From Planctomycetota bacterium (GTDB taxonomy: Bacteria; Planctomycetota; UBA11346), in the NCBI GenBank assembly GCA_013821615.1, contig JACDGQ010000227.1, positions 1 to 5,729 of the forward strand: 5,729 nucleotides of DNA. Direction: 5' to 3'. Below are positions 1 through 5,439 of this stretch, in pieces (within the stretch, counting starts at the first letter, position 1; every line of letters begins with the position of its first letter). Made by a program: the position numbers and the translations under genes. The notes under the pieces are model-generated. The model did no database searches. It saw only the letters and a program-made list of their open reading frames with translations, and had not been told where the DNA came from.

Positions 1-1
1 G

Positions 2-262
2 CTCATCACCGACGACAATTTCGCCGACTACGGCATGATGGGCGTGCACCGCGCCGGCATCGCGCCCGAGGAGCTCGACGCGGTGGTGCACTGCAATTTT
101 CCGTGGAGCAACCCCACCGGTTTCCCGGTGCGCCGCCTGGGCTTCTCTGCCCAGCAGGTGCTGGCCACCTGCATCGACGTCATCGAGCTCAAGCGGCGCG
201 GCGAAGCCGTGCCCGAGCTGACCGAGCTGCCGGCGCTGTTCGAGGATGAGCTGCCCGATTGA
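2..262 (+). CDS. LacI/GalR-type transcriptional regulator, C-terminal end (partial)
   Basis: The reading frame is open from the first bases of the window to a TGA at 260-262, giving about 86 residues; the 5' part lies outside the window. The sequence runs from LITDDNFADYGMMGVHRAGI through a middle segment containing VVHCNFPW to PVRRLGFSAQQVLATCIDVI and an acidic tail ending FEDELPD. This resembles the last part of the periplasmic-binding-protein-like sensor domain of LacI/GalR regulators: a 'DD..a.g...al..aGi' segment, a strand with the ligand-contacting region, then 'p..rlG..a...l...i' leading into the final helix and strand. If so, the missing N-terminus would carry the helix-turn-helix and this end would help form the sugar-type effector pocket and dimer interface. 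The DNA-binding domain is not visible, so a sugar-binding protein of the same fold is possible. The next gene follows after 97 bp on the same strand. Confidence 0.5.
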   Translation, partial: LITDDNFADYGMMGVHRAGIAPEELDAVVHCNFPWSNPTGFPVRRLGFSAQQVLATCIDVIELKRRGEAVPELTELPALFEDELPD

Positions 263-332
263 CGCGCGTGGGGCGCGGCACCGACCCTGACGTCACACAG
301 GGCGGCGGCCGGCGCACTGCGGGAGCAGACAA

Positions 333-350
333 ATGGCGCGCGGCGGCTAG
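333..350 (+). other. Possible five-codon leader minigene upstream of ybaB
   Basis: ATG at 333 is preceded by GGGAG at 321-325 with a 7-nt gap, the best Shine-Dalgarno-like match near ybaB. It opens a frame of only five codons (MARGG) that ends in TAG at 348-350. This frame is in phase with ybaB, whose ATG is 9 nt beyond the stop, so ribosomes ending here could restart at 360. It may equally be chance in GC-rich DNA; no peptide function is implied. Confidence 0.2.
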
Positions 351-353
351 GCT
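348..353 (+). promoter_or_regulatory. TANNNT-type -10 element placed for a leaderless ybaB transcript
   Basis: TAGGCT lies six bases before the ybaB ATG. In bacteria with many leaderless mRNAs (known from Actinobacteria and Deinococcus) a TANNNT -10 about 6-7 bp before the start codon puts the first transcribed base at the ATG. This would explain why no Shine-Dalgarno sequence sits directly before 360. No good -35 element is visible, and a six-base match of this looseness can arise by chance. Confidence 0.22.
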
Positions 354-359
354 GCGGCC

Positions 360-713
360 ATGGACATCGATTCGCTCATGAAGGGCCTCGGCCCGCTCCA
401 GGACACCATGAAGAAGGCCGATGCCGAGCGCGGCAAGGTGCTGCTCGACGGCAGCGCCGGCGGCGGTGCCGTGAAGGTCCAGATCAGCGGCGAGCTGACC
501 GTGACCAAGGTGGTCATCGCCCCCGCTGCGGCGGCCGCGGCCGGCGGCGACGTGAGCATGCTCGAGGACCTCGTGCTGGTCGCCTTCAACGACGCCCTGC
601 GCCAGCACAAGCAGCGCTTCGGCGCCTCGCCCGAGGAGCAGGTCCAGAAGCTCCTCGGCGGCAGCGACCTCGGCGCCCTGATGGGCCCGCTCATGCGCGG
701 CCTGGGCCGCTGA
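360..713 (+). CDS. YbaB/EbfC family nucleoid-associated protein
   Basis: This encodes a 117-residue protein, close to the usual 100-115 of the YbaB/EbfC family. These small dimeric DNA-binding proteins coat the nucleoid and in many genomes sit beside dnaX and recR. The family pattern is visible: an N-terminal helix with MKGLGPLQDTMKKADAER (residues 7-24), a short sheet region with GAVKVQISGELTVTKVVI (36-53), and the conserved helix MLEDLVLVAFNDALRQ (67-82), which matches the family's 'leDlv.aA.ndA' signature. An alanine run (55-61) occupies the loop before that helix, and the C-terminus is rich in Gly, Leu and Met. No recR or dnaX is visible nearby; the preceding gene is a probable regulator and the next, convergent gene is dxs. 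The start at 360 is chosen because an in-frame TAG at 348-350 blocks extension. No clear ribosome site directly precedes it, so it may be leaderless or coupled to a minigene. Confidence 0.85.
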   Translation: MDIDSLMKGLGPLQDTMKKADAERGKVLLDGSAGGGAVKVQISGELTVTKVVIAPAAAAAAGGDVSMLEDLVLVAFNDALRQHKQRFGASPEEQVQKLLGGSDLGALMGPLMRGLGR

Positions 714-727
714 ACACCTGCTTCTCC

Positions 728-739
728 CCTGGGACCGCG
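728..739 (+). repeat. REP-like unit, isolated copy of the CCTGGGACCGCG core
   Basis: This is an exact copy of the 12-bp core found in both arms of the hairpin about 100 bp downstream. It is followed by GGCCCACTCGCCCGCAAGCG, which looks like a decayed version of the G/C-rich palindrome plus tail expected after the core. The copy starts about 14 bp after the ybaB stop codon. Confidence 0.5.
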
Positions 740-828
740 GCCCACTCGCCCGCAAGCGACTCCACTCAGCAGACGTAGCCTGGAACAAACTCAGGCATCC
801 TGGTCTGGCGGAACCCGCTCCAGGGTCC

Positions 829-903
829 TTCCTGGGACCGCGCACCGCTGACGCACTCTCAAGCTCTCGCGGAATGCGCGCCAGCGGCGCGCGGTCCCAG
901 GAA
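829..903. repeat. REP-like inverted pair, 22-bp arms around a 31-nt centre
   Basis: The left arm 829-850 and the right arm 882-903 are inverted copies with 21 of 22 positions matching (the mismatch is A at 844). Each arm begins with TTCCTGGGACCGCG when read inward. The centre 851-881 includes AAGCTCTCGCGGAATGCGCG. Within the right arm and centre a second, competing hairpin is possible: 876-882 pairs with 886-892 around the loop AGC. This resembles bacterial REP/BIME elements, in which a conserved head is followed by a small GC palindrome and pairs occur in opposite orientation. No transposase (RAYT) gene is in the window. Confidence 0.65.
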
Positions 904-946
904 AGCCTCCGACGCACGTTCGGACCCCCATGTTCCAGCGCGCTCC

Positions 947-2908
947 TCAGCCCGTCCGCACGAACCTGATCGCCTCGCGCGCGCCGCCTTCCAGCAGCGT
1001 GCGGATGCGCTTGACGATGCTGGCCTTGTCCAGGCCGTGCGCGGCGAGCTGCACGTCGCGCGCTGCATGCGGCACCAGTTCGTCGCGCACGCCACCGCGG
1101 TGGATGCGCAGCGCCAGACCCAGGTCGGTGGCGGTCTCGGCGACGATCGAGCCGAAACCGCCGGGCAGGGTGTGGTCCTCGAGGGTCAGTACCTGGCCGT
1201 GCGTCCTGGCCTGCTCCGCGAGCAGCGCACCGTCGATGGGTTTGGCGAAGCGCGCGTTGACCAGCGTCACGCGCGCCAGCTCCGCCGGCGTCAGTTCGGC
1301 GAGCGCGGCGTGGGCGACGTGCACCGGCATGCCGTAGGCCCACACCGCGAGGCGGCTGGCGCTGTCGGCGTCGGCGACGGTGGCGGCGTGCAGGACCTCG
1401 GCCTGGCCCAGCGCCAGCGGCGTGGCAGCAGCGGACCATTGCACCTCGGGCGCCTCGTCCTTGGGATAGCGGATCAGGTAGCCGGCGGCGCGGTGCGTCG
1501 ACTGCCGCTCGGCGTGCGTCCAGCGCAGCATCGCGGTCAACTCGGCGCCGTCCTTGGGCGCCATCAGCACCAGCCCGGGGAAACAGCGGCTCCAGCTGAT
1601 GTCGTAGAGGCCCTGGTGGGTCTCGCCGTCCTCGCCGACCAGACCAGCGCGGTCGAGGGTGACGACGATGCCGAGATTGCGCTGCACCACGATCTCCTGG
1701 AAGATCTGGTCGAAACCGCGCTGCGCGAAGGTCGAGTAGTGCGCGACCACCGGCAGCTGGCCGCTGATCGCCAGGCCCTCGGCGAAGGCGAAGCTGTGCT
1801 GCTCGCAGATGCCGACGTCGTACATGCGCTCGGGATAGGTCTGCGCGAAGACGCGCAGACCGGTGCCCGACGGCATCGCCGCGGTGATCGTCACCAGGCG
1901 CTGGTCCTCGCCGGCCATGGCGAGCATGGTGTCGGCGAAGATCTGCGAGTAGGTCCGGCCGGCCTTGCTCTTGGGATGGAAGTAGCCGCTCTCGACGTCG
2001 AAGCCCTTGGGCCCGTGGAATTTCAGCGGGTCCTGCACGGCCGGCTCCCAGCCACCGCCCTTCTTGGTCAGGACGTGCAGCAGGATCGGCCCGCGCAGGT
2101 CGGCGACGCGGCGCAGCGCGTCCTCGGTGGCCTTCTCGTCGTGGCCGTCGACCGGGCCGAAGTAGCGGAACCCGAGGTCCTCGAAGATGTAGCCGGGCGA
2201 GATCAGCTTGTGCGCGGCGTGCTCCATGTGCTCGACGAAACGCTCCAGGCCCTTGCCGCGCGGGATGCGCTTGAGCAGCGAGACCACGCGCGTGCGCAAC
2301 TGGTCGTACATGCGCCCGGTGCGGATGCGGTCGAGATGGGTGTGCAGCGAGCCGACCGGCGCGTCGATGAAGTTACCGTTGTCGTTGAGCACCACCAGCA
2401 GGTCGCTCTTGAGCTGGCCCGCGTTGATCAGGCCCTCGAAGGACATGCCGCCGGTCAGCGCGCCGTCGCCGACCACCACCACCGTGCGGCGCCGGCTGGC
2501 CTGGCGGCGGTAGCCTTCGGCCACGCCCACGCCGGTCGAGATCGCGGTCGAGCTGTGTCCGACCTTGGCGAGGTCGTAGGGGCTTTCCTTGGGATCGGGA
2601 AAGCCGCTGATGCCGCCCTGCTGGCGGTTGGTGTGGAAGACCCCGGCGCGGCCGGTGAGCAGCTTGTGCGGATAGGCCTGATGGCCGACGTCCCACAGCA
2701 GGCGGTCGCTGCTGAAATCGAAGACCCGGTGCAGGGCCAGGGTCAGCTCGATGGTGCCGAGGTTCGACGACAGGTGGCCGCCGTGCTGCGAGACCGTCTC
2801 CTTGATGCGGTGGCGCATCTCCTCGGCGAGCTGGGCGAGCTCCGCCGCGGTGAAGCGGCGCAGATCCGCCGGCGAGATCAGGCCATCGAGCAGGGGCAGG
2901 GGCTTCAT
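947..2908 (-). CDS. dxs: 1-deoxy-D-xylulose-5-phosphate synthase
   Basis: This thiamine-diphosphate enzyme condenses pyruvate with glyceraldehyde 3-phosphate to DXP, the entry step of the MEP isoprenoid pathway and a precursor for thiamine and pyridoxal. At 653 residues it is a normal length (E. coli about 620). The landmarks are in order: GGHLSSNLGTIELTLALH with the conserved His (residues 43-60), DVGHQAYPHKLLTGR (73-87), the cofactor and metal motif GDGALTGG (147-154) ending at LNDN (174-177), GPVDGHD (251-257), the catalytic-type Glu in ICEQHSFAFAEGLA (367-380), DRAGLVGEDGETHQG (419-433), and the transketolase C-terminal domain with NARFAKPID (551-559) and EDHTLPGGFGS (577-587). The metal-binding loop reads NDNGNFI where I expect NDNxMSI in most DXS proteins. 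The N-terminus aligns well with the family from the ATG at 2908, although no strong ribosome site precedes it. It is convergent with ybaB, and its upstream region carries heptamer repeats and a hairpin that probably separates it from the gene before it. Confidence 0.95.
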   Translation of the reverse strand: MKPLPLLDGLISPADLRRFTAAELAQLAEEMRHRIKETVSQHGGHLSSNLGTIELTLALHRVFDFSSDRLLWDVGHQAYPHKLLTGRAGVFHTNRQQGGISGFPDPKESPYDLAKVGHSSTAISTGVGVAEGYRRQASRRRTVVVVGDGALTGGMSFEGLINAGQLKSDLLVVLNDNGNFIDAPVGSLHTHLDRIRTGRMYDQLRTRVVSLLKRIPRGKGLERFVEHMEHAAHKLISPGYIFEDLGFRYFGPVDGHDEKATEDALRRVADLRGPILLHVLTKKGGGWEPAVQDPLKFHGPKGFDVESGYFHPKSKAGRTYSQIFADTMLAMAGEDQRLVTITAAMPSGTGLRVFAQTYPERMYDVGICEQHSFAFAEGLAISGQLPVVAHYSTFAQRGFDQIFQEIVVQRNLGIVVTLDRAGLVGEDGETHQGLYDISWSRCFPGLVLMAPKDGAELTAMLRWTHAERQSTHRAAGYLIRYPKDEAPEVQWSAAATPLALGQAEVLHAATVADADSASRLAVWAYGMPVHVAHAALAELTPAELARVTLVNARFAKPIDGALLAEQARTHGQVLTLEDHTLPGGFGSIVAETATDLGLALRIHRGGVRDELVPHAARDVQLAAHGLDKASIVKRIRTLLEGGAREAIRFVRTG

Positions 2909-2983
2909 TGTTGCGCTATCTTGCTGGGAGTGCCGCGCACACCAAGCGGCAGGTGGGGGAAGGCTGCAGCGCCGGCGGGCGCT

Positions 2984-3011
2984 GCTGACGGCTGACGGCT
3001 GGCGGCCGACG
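2984..3011 (+). repeat. Heptamer array A1 (four 7-bp units)
   Basis: The four contiguous units are GCTGACG, GCTGACG, GCTGGCG and GCCGACG. The first two are identical, and the others differ from them by one substitution each. The first three units (2984-3004) are the exact reverse complement of 3207-3227. It lies 76 bp upstream of the dxs start codon. Confidence 0.9.
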
Positions 3012-3074
3012 GCTCCTGGACCCGGAGCAATTCCCGAATCAGCGCTCTAAGCCCCCTGGCGACAGGATGAAATG

Positions 3075-3102
3075 GCTGGCGGCTGGCGGCTGACGGCTGA
3101 CG
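3075..3102 (+). repeat. Heptamer array A2 (four 7-bp units)
   Basis: The units are GCTGGCG twice followed by GCTGACG twice: the same two variants as array A1 but in the reverse order. Array A2 starts exactly 91 bp (13 x 7) after A1. It can pair with the inverted array at 3200-3227, partly through G-U wobble in RNA. Confidence 0.9.
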
Positions 3103-3163
3103 GCGCCTGGACCGAGGCCGTCTCAGGAACCAGCGCTCGTACGCACTCGCGAAAGGACCAATT

Positions 3164-3196
3164 GGCTGAAACCGGCGCCATGCGCCGGTTTCAGCC
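3164..3196 (-). terminator. Perfect 15-bp hairpin, probable terminator of the Ig-like gene
   Basis: Positions 3164-3178 are the exact reverse complement of 3182-3196, around the three-base loop 3179-3181. The stem has a very GC-rich upper half (CCGGCGC with GCGCCGG) and a lower half with GAAA/TTTC, so on either strand the core stem is followed by TTTC. It begins 43 nt after the stop codon of the minus-strand gene ending at 3240, where a terminator is expected. The short T-run is weaker than in a classic intrinsic terminator, so it may need Rho or act mainly to stabilise the 3' end. Confidence 0.65.
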
Positions 3197-3199
3197 GGC

Positions 3200-3227
3200 C
3201 GCCAGCCGCCAGCCGTCAGCCGTCAGC
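3200..3227 (-). repeat. Heptamer array A3 (inverted, four 7-bp units)
   Basis: On the plus strand the units are CGCCAGC twice then CGTCAGC twice. On the minus strand this reads GCTGACG twice then GCTGGCG twice, the same family as arrays A1 and A2. It lies 12 bp after the stop codon of the Ig-like gene and just before the hairpin, so it would be part of that transcript's 3' end. Confidence 0.9.
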
Positions 3228-3239
3228 CGGCGCAGCCGC

Positions 3240-4625
3240 TCACTTGATCTCGACGGTCCCCGCATCCACCTCGGTGTCGACCTGGAAGCCGTCGGTGGAG
3301 ACGGTCTCGCCGAGGTTGCCGGCGGCGTCGAGCGCGGTCACCTTGATGCGCGCGCTGCGGCTGGCGTGGGCGTCGGTGATCGCGAAGCGGAAGGCGGCGT
3401 CGACGGGCAGGCCCTTGCCGAGTTCGATCCAGGGCTTCGCGGCATCGGTCTGCAGGTACACCGACGCGGAATTAGCCTGCAGGTTGACGTCCTTGATGCC
3501 GAAATTCACCGCCACGCGGTCGCCGGGTTTGAAGGCGCGGCGGGTCGAGCTGGCCTTGTCGGCCTCGACGATGCCGACCGGTGAGGCCAGGGTGATGACC
3601 GGCGCGGTGGTGTCGATGATGACCTGGAACTGGTCCTCGCCCTTGCCCTTGGGCGTGGCGCTGATGTTGCCGGCCTGGTCGGCGGCGACGATCGCCAGGC
3701 GGTAGCGGCCATCGGCGGGCGCCTTCCAGCCCACGGTCTTCCACGGCGCGGTGACCGCCGGCCCCTCGGCCCAGGTGACGCCGTCGTCACCGCTGATCCA
3801 CAGCTTGGCCGCGCTCAGCCCGGCCGGGCCGGCGTCGGCGATCTCGGTGCTGTAGGCGGCCTCGCTGCGCGCGCTGATCGCGGGCGCCGTGACGCGGCCG
3901 CGCGGGCTGATCGAGTCGACCAGCACCTGGCTGCTCTCGGCGCTGCCGACGTTGCCGGCCTTGTCCGCGACCAGGATCTGGAGCTGGCCGGCGTTGGTCA
4001 TGTCCTTGGGCACGGTCCACTCGTAGGTGCCGCTGTTGGGCAGATCCGCGGCGATGGTCTCGTAGACGCCCTTGCCGTCGCGCGACCAGCGCAGCGTCAC
4101 CGGCGCGGCCTTGAGGTGCAGGTCGGTCGCCTCCCACTTGATGGTGTACTTGCCGCCGCCGCGCAGCTTGGCCTGGGAGCCCGGGAAGCCGATCGCGACG
4201 GTGGGCGCGCTGCGGTCGATGATGAACTCGCCCGCCGGCACGGTCGCGGGACCCGGCTCGGGATTGGCGAGGCCGGAGACCTTGATGGTGCGGATGTAGA
4301 TGCGCCAGTGGCCCTCGGTCGGCTCCCAGGCGATCGGCGCCTCGCGGGCGAAGATGATGCCGTGCTTCGACCACGCGCCCCAGGCCTTGCCGTCGAAGGC
4401 CGAATACCACAGCTCGCGCGACTGCACGTCGGCCTCGTCCTTGGACTTGACGTTCATCGACAGCGCGCGCTTGGCCCACACCTTGACCTGGCGGTCGTCG
4501 ACCTGCTGGGTCTCCTCCGCGACGGTCGGTACCGCCGGGGTCTCGGCGCCGGCTTCGACGGCGAGGGCGCGCCCGGCCAGGGCCAGTGCGAACAGGGTGG
4601 CGGACGCCAGGGTGCGGACGGTCAT
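3240..4625 (-). CDS. Exported protein with tandem Ig-like domains
   Basis: I do not recognise a specific gene. The 461-residue product starts with a clear signal peptide: MTVR, then a hydrophobic core (LASATLFALALAG), then a likely cleavage site after RALA (residue 22). The mature part shows a repeating beta-sandwich pattern. FIIDRSAPTV (134-143), VLVDSISP (234-241), VIIDTTAPVI (335-344) and FQVDTEVDAG (447-456) mark domain junctions, and DKAGNVG (221-227), DQAGNIS (316-322) and DAAGNLG (433-439) precede three of them. This suggests four domains of about 100 residues. The second contains KYTIKWEATDLH and NSGTYEWTVP, typical of Ig-like modules in secreted bacterial proteins. No catalytic motif, membrane anchor or sorting tail is visible, so a surface or periplasmic binding or structural role is inferred only. 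The start at 4625 gives the signal peptide and has GGAG 8 nt upstream; the in-frame ATG at 4730 would overlap purQ. The stop of purQ is 58 nt upstream. Confidence 0.85.
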   Translation of the reverse strand: MTVRTLASATLFALALAGRALAVEAGAETPAVPTVAEETQQVDDRQVKVWAKRALSMNVKSKDEADVQSRELWYSAFDGKAWGAWSKHGIIFAREAPIAWEPTEGHWRIYIRTIKVSGLANPEPGPATVPAGEFIIDRSAPTVAIGFPGSQAKLRGGGKYTIKWEATDLHLKAAPVTLRWSRDGKGVYETIAADLPNSGTYEWTVPKDMTNAGQLQILVADKAGNVGSAESSQVLVDSISPRGRVTAPAISARSEAAYSTEIADAGPAGLSAAKLWISGDDGVTWAEGPAVTAPWKTVGWKAPADGRYRLAIVAADQAGNISATPKGKGEDQFQVIIDTTAPVITLASPVGIVEADKASSTRRAFKPGDRVAVNFGIKDVNLQANSASVYLQTDAAKPWIELGKGLPVDAAFRFAITDAHASRSARIKVTALDAAGNLGETVSTDGFQVDTEVDAGTVEIK

Positions 4626-4633
4626 GGTCGGGG

Positions 4634-4637
4634 CTCC
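4634..4637 (-). promoter_or_regulatory. Ribosome binding site deciding the Ig-like gene start
   Basis: GGAG on the minus strand ends 8 nt before the ATG at 4625-4623. It supports this start over the upstream in-frame ATG at 4730, which would lie inside purQ and add a 35-residue Pro/Ala-rich stretch before the signal peptide. Confidence 0.6.
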
Positions 4638-4683
4638 AGGGGCGTGGCGGAGGGCAGGGAAGCGGGTGCGCTGGTGCGCGGGA

Positions 4684-5430
4684 TCAGGCGGAGAGGCGGC
4701 TGACGGCGGCGCGGAAGAAGCGCACGCCATCGCCTTCGGCGCGGCGCGGCTCGCGCGTCCAGCGCGGGTGGTTCTCCCAGCGCAGGAAGCGTTCGGGATG
4801 GGGCATCAGGCCGAACACCCGTCCGCTCGGATCGCAGACGCCCGCGATGTCGGCGGTCGAGCCATTGGGATTGGTGCCGGCGCTGTAGCGCAAGGCGACC
4901 TGGCCGTTCGCGCCGAGCTGGGCGATGACCTCGGGAGCGGCCAGGAAGCGACCCTCGCCGTGCGCCACCGGCAGCTCGACCTCGGCGGCGTCGGGGATCC
5001 AGGCGCAACGCGTGGCATCGCCGGTCAGGCGCACCCAGCGGTCGGTGTAGATGCCGCTGGTGTTGTCGGTGAGCGTGGCGTGCTGGCTGCGGTCGCCGGC
5101 CAGGCGCGGCAGCAGCCCGGCCTTCACCAGCACCTGGAAACCGTTGCAGATGCCGATCGCATAGCCGCCCCGCTCGACGAAGGCCTGCAGTTCGTCGCCG
5201 ATGCCGGCGAGCAGCTCGTTGGCGAAGATCCGCCCGCTCGCGACATCGTCGCCATAACTGAAACCGCCGGGGATGGCCAGGATCTGGAAGTCGCGCAGCA
5301 GCGCCGGCCGCTCGCGCAGGCGGTTGACGTGGAGCGTGGTGGGCTCCGCGCCGACCAGGCCGAAGGCGTAGGCGGTCTCGACATCGCAATTGGTGCCCGC
5401 AGCACGCAGCACCAGGACCTGAGGCTTCAT
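4684..5430 (-). CDS. purQ: Phosphoribosylformylglycinamidine synthase, glutaminase subunit PurQ
   Basis: PurQ is the class I glutamine amidotransferase that releases ammonia from glutamine so that PurL, with PurS, can convert FGAR to FGAM in purine synthesis. The 248-residue product contains GTNCDVETA (residues 12-20), PGGFSYGDDVASGRIFA (54-70), the nucleophile elbow GICNGFQ with the catalytic cysteine at 95, and the His-Glu of the triad in MPHPER (209-214, His211 and Glu213). LPVAHGEGRF (153-162) and SAGTNPNGS (183-191) are also family segments. It is longer than the roughly 220-230 residues common in Bacillus and alphaproteobacteria, with extra sequence around RWVRLTGDATRCAWIP (131-146) and near the C-terminus; I recall this longer form from planctomycete-type genomes. 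Neither purL nor purS is in the window. The start at 5430 has GGAG 5 nt upstream. A heptamer array lies about 70 bp upstream. Confidence 0.95.
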   Translation of the reverse strand: MKPQVLVLRAAGTNCDVETAYAFGLVGAEPTTLHVNRLRERPALLRDFQILAIPGGFSYGDDVASGRIFANELLAGIGDELQAFVERGGYAIGICNGFQVLVKAGLLPRLAGDRSQHATLTDNTSGIYTDRWVRLTGDATRCAWIPDAAEVELPVAHGEGRFLAAPEVIAQLGANGQVALRYSAGTNPNGSTADIAGVCDPSGRVFGLMPHPERFLRWENHPRWTREPRRAEGDGVRFFRAAVSRLSA

Positions 5431-5435
5431 CGTCG

Positions 5436-5439
5436 CTCC
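5436..5439 (-). promoter_or_regulatory. purQ ribosome binding site inside a four-codon frame
   Basis: GGAG on the minus strand is 5 nt from the purQ ATG. It lies inside a tiny frame, ATG at 5441 through TGA at 5427 (MERR), whose stop overlaps the purQ start as ATGA. The site supports the chosen start; the tiny frame may be accidental. Confidence 0.55.

Larger units (their letters stand above)
714..946. other. Convergent intergenic region with REP-like sequence
   Basis: This stretch lies between the stop codons of ybaB (plus) and dxs (minus). No convincing gene is present on either strand; the open frames crossing it are shadows of dxs. It contains three copies of CCTGGGACCGCG: 728-739 and 831-842 on the plus strand, and 890-901 on the minus strand. 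The last two form the arms of a large imperfect hairpin. There is no T-run typical of a factor-independent terminator after the hairpin, but its place between convergent genes suits a two-way transcript barrier. Confidence 0.7.
2984..3163 (+). repeat. Diverged direct duplication, 91-bp offset
   Basis: Segment 2984-3047 aligns without gaps to 3075-3138 at an offset of exactly 91 bp. By my hand count 49 of 64 positions match. Shared anchors beyond the heptamers are CCTGGACC (3015-3022 and 3106-3113) and CAGCGCTC (3040-3047 and 3131-3138). Allowing a one-base gap, similarity continues to GCGACAGGATGAAATGGCTG at the end of copy 1 and GCGAAAGGACCAATTGGCTG at the end of copy 2. The second copy therefore runs into the hairpin that starts at 3164. 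Confidence 0.65.
2909..3239. other. Repeat-rich intergenic block between the Ig-like gene and dxs
   Basis: No gene is supported here; the plus-strand open frames are antisense shadows or read through repeats. Read on the minus strand, the block is the 3' flank of the Ig-like gene, then a strong hairpin, then the leader of dxs. It contains three arrays of four 7-bp units (two in plus orientation, one inverted) and a diverged direct duplication with an exact 91-bp offset. The dxs promoter should lie within it, but I see no convincing -35/-10 pair in sequence this GC-rich. Confidence 0.75.

Noticed and set aside
288..295. Palindrome TGACGTCA between the regulator and ybaB, inside CCCTG-N8-CAGGG
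   Set aside because: An 8-bp palindrome with a 5-bp outer inverted repeat could be an operator, but there is no second copy in the window and nothing ties it to a known bacterial regulator.
189..1439. Minus-strand open frame of 416 codons across ybaB and the 3' end of dxs
   Set aside because: It overlaps two real genes and an intergenic repeat region. The product is Arg/Ala-rich with no motif.
1037..2995. Long open frame (652 codons) on the plus strand opposite dxs
   Set aside because: It is the antisense shadow of a well-supported dxs. Its translation is low-complexity (rich in Ala, Gly, Arg, Val, His, Gln) with no family motif, as expected in very GC-rich DNA.
4626..4730. Earlier start for the Ig-like protein at 4730
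   Set aside because: It would overlap purQ by 47 bp and bury the signal peptide behind 35 Pro/Ala-rich residues. The ATG at 4625 has a ribosome site and a normal signal peptide.
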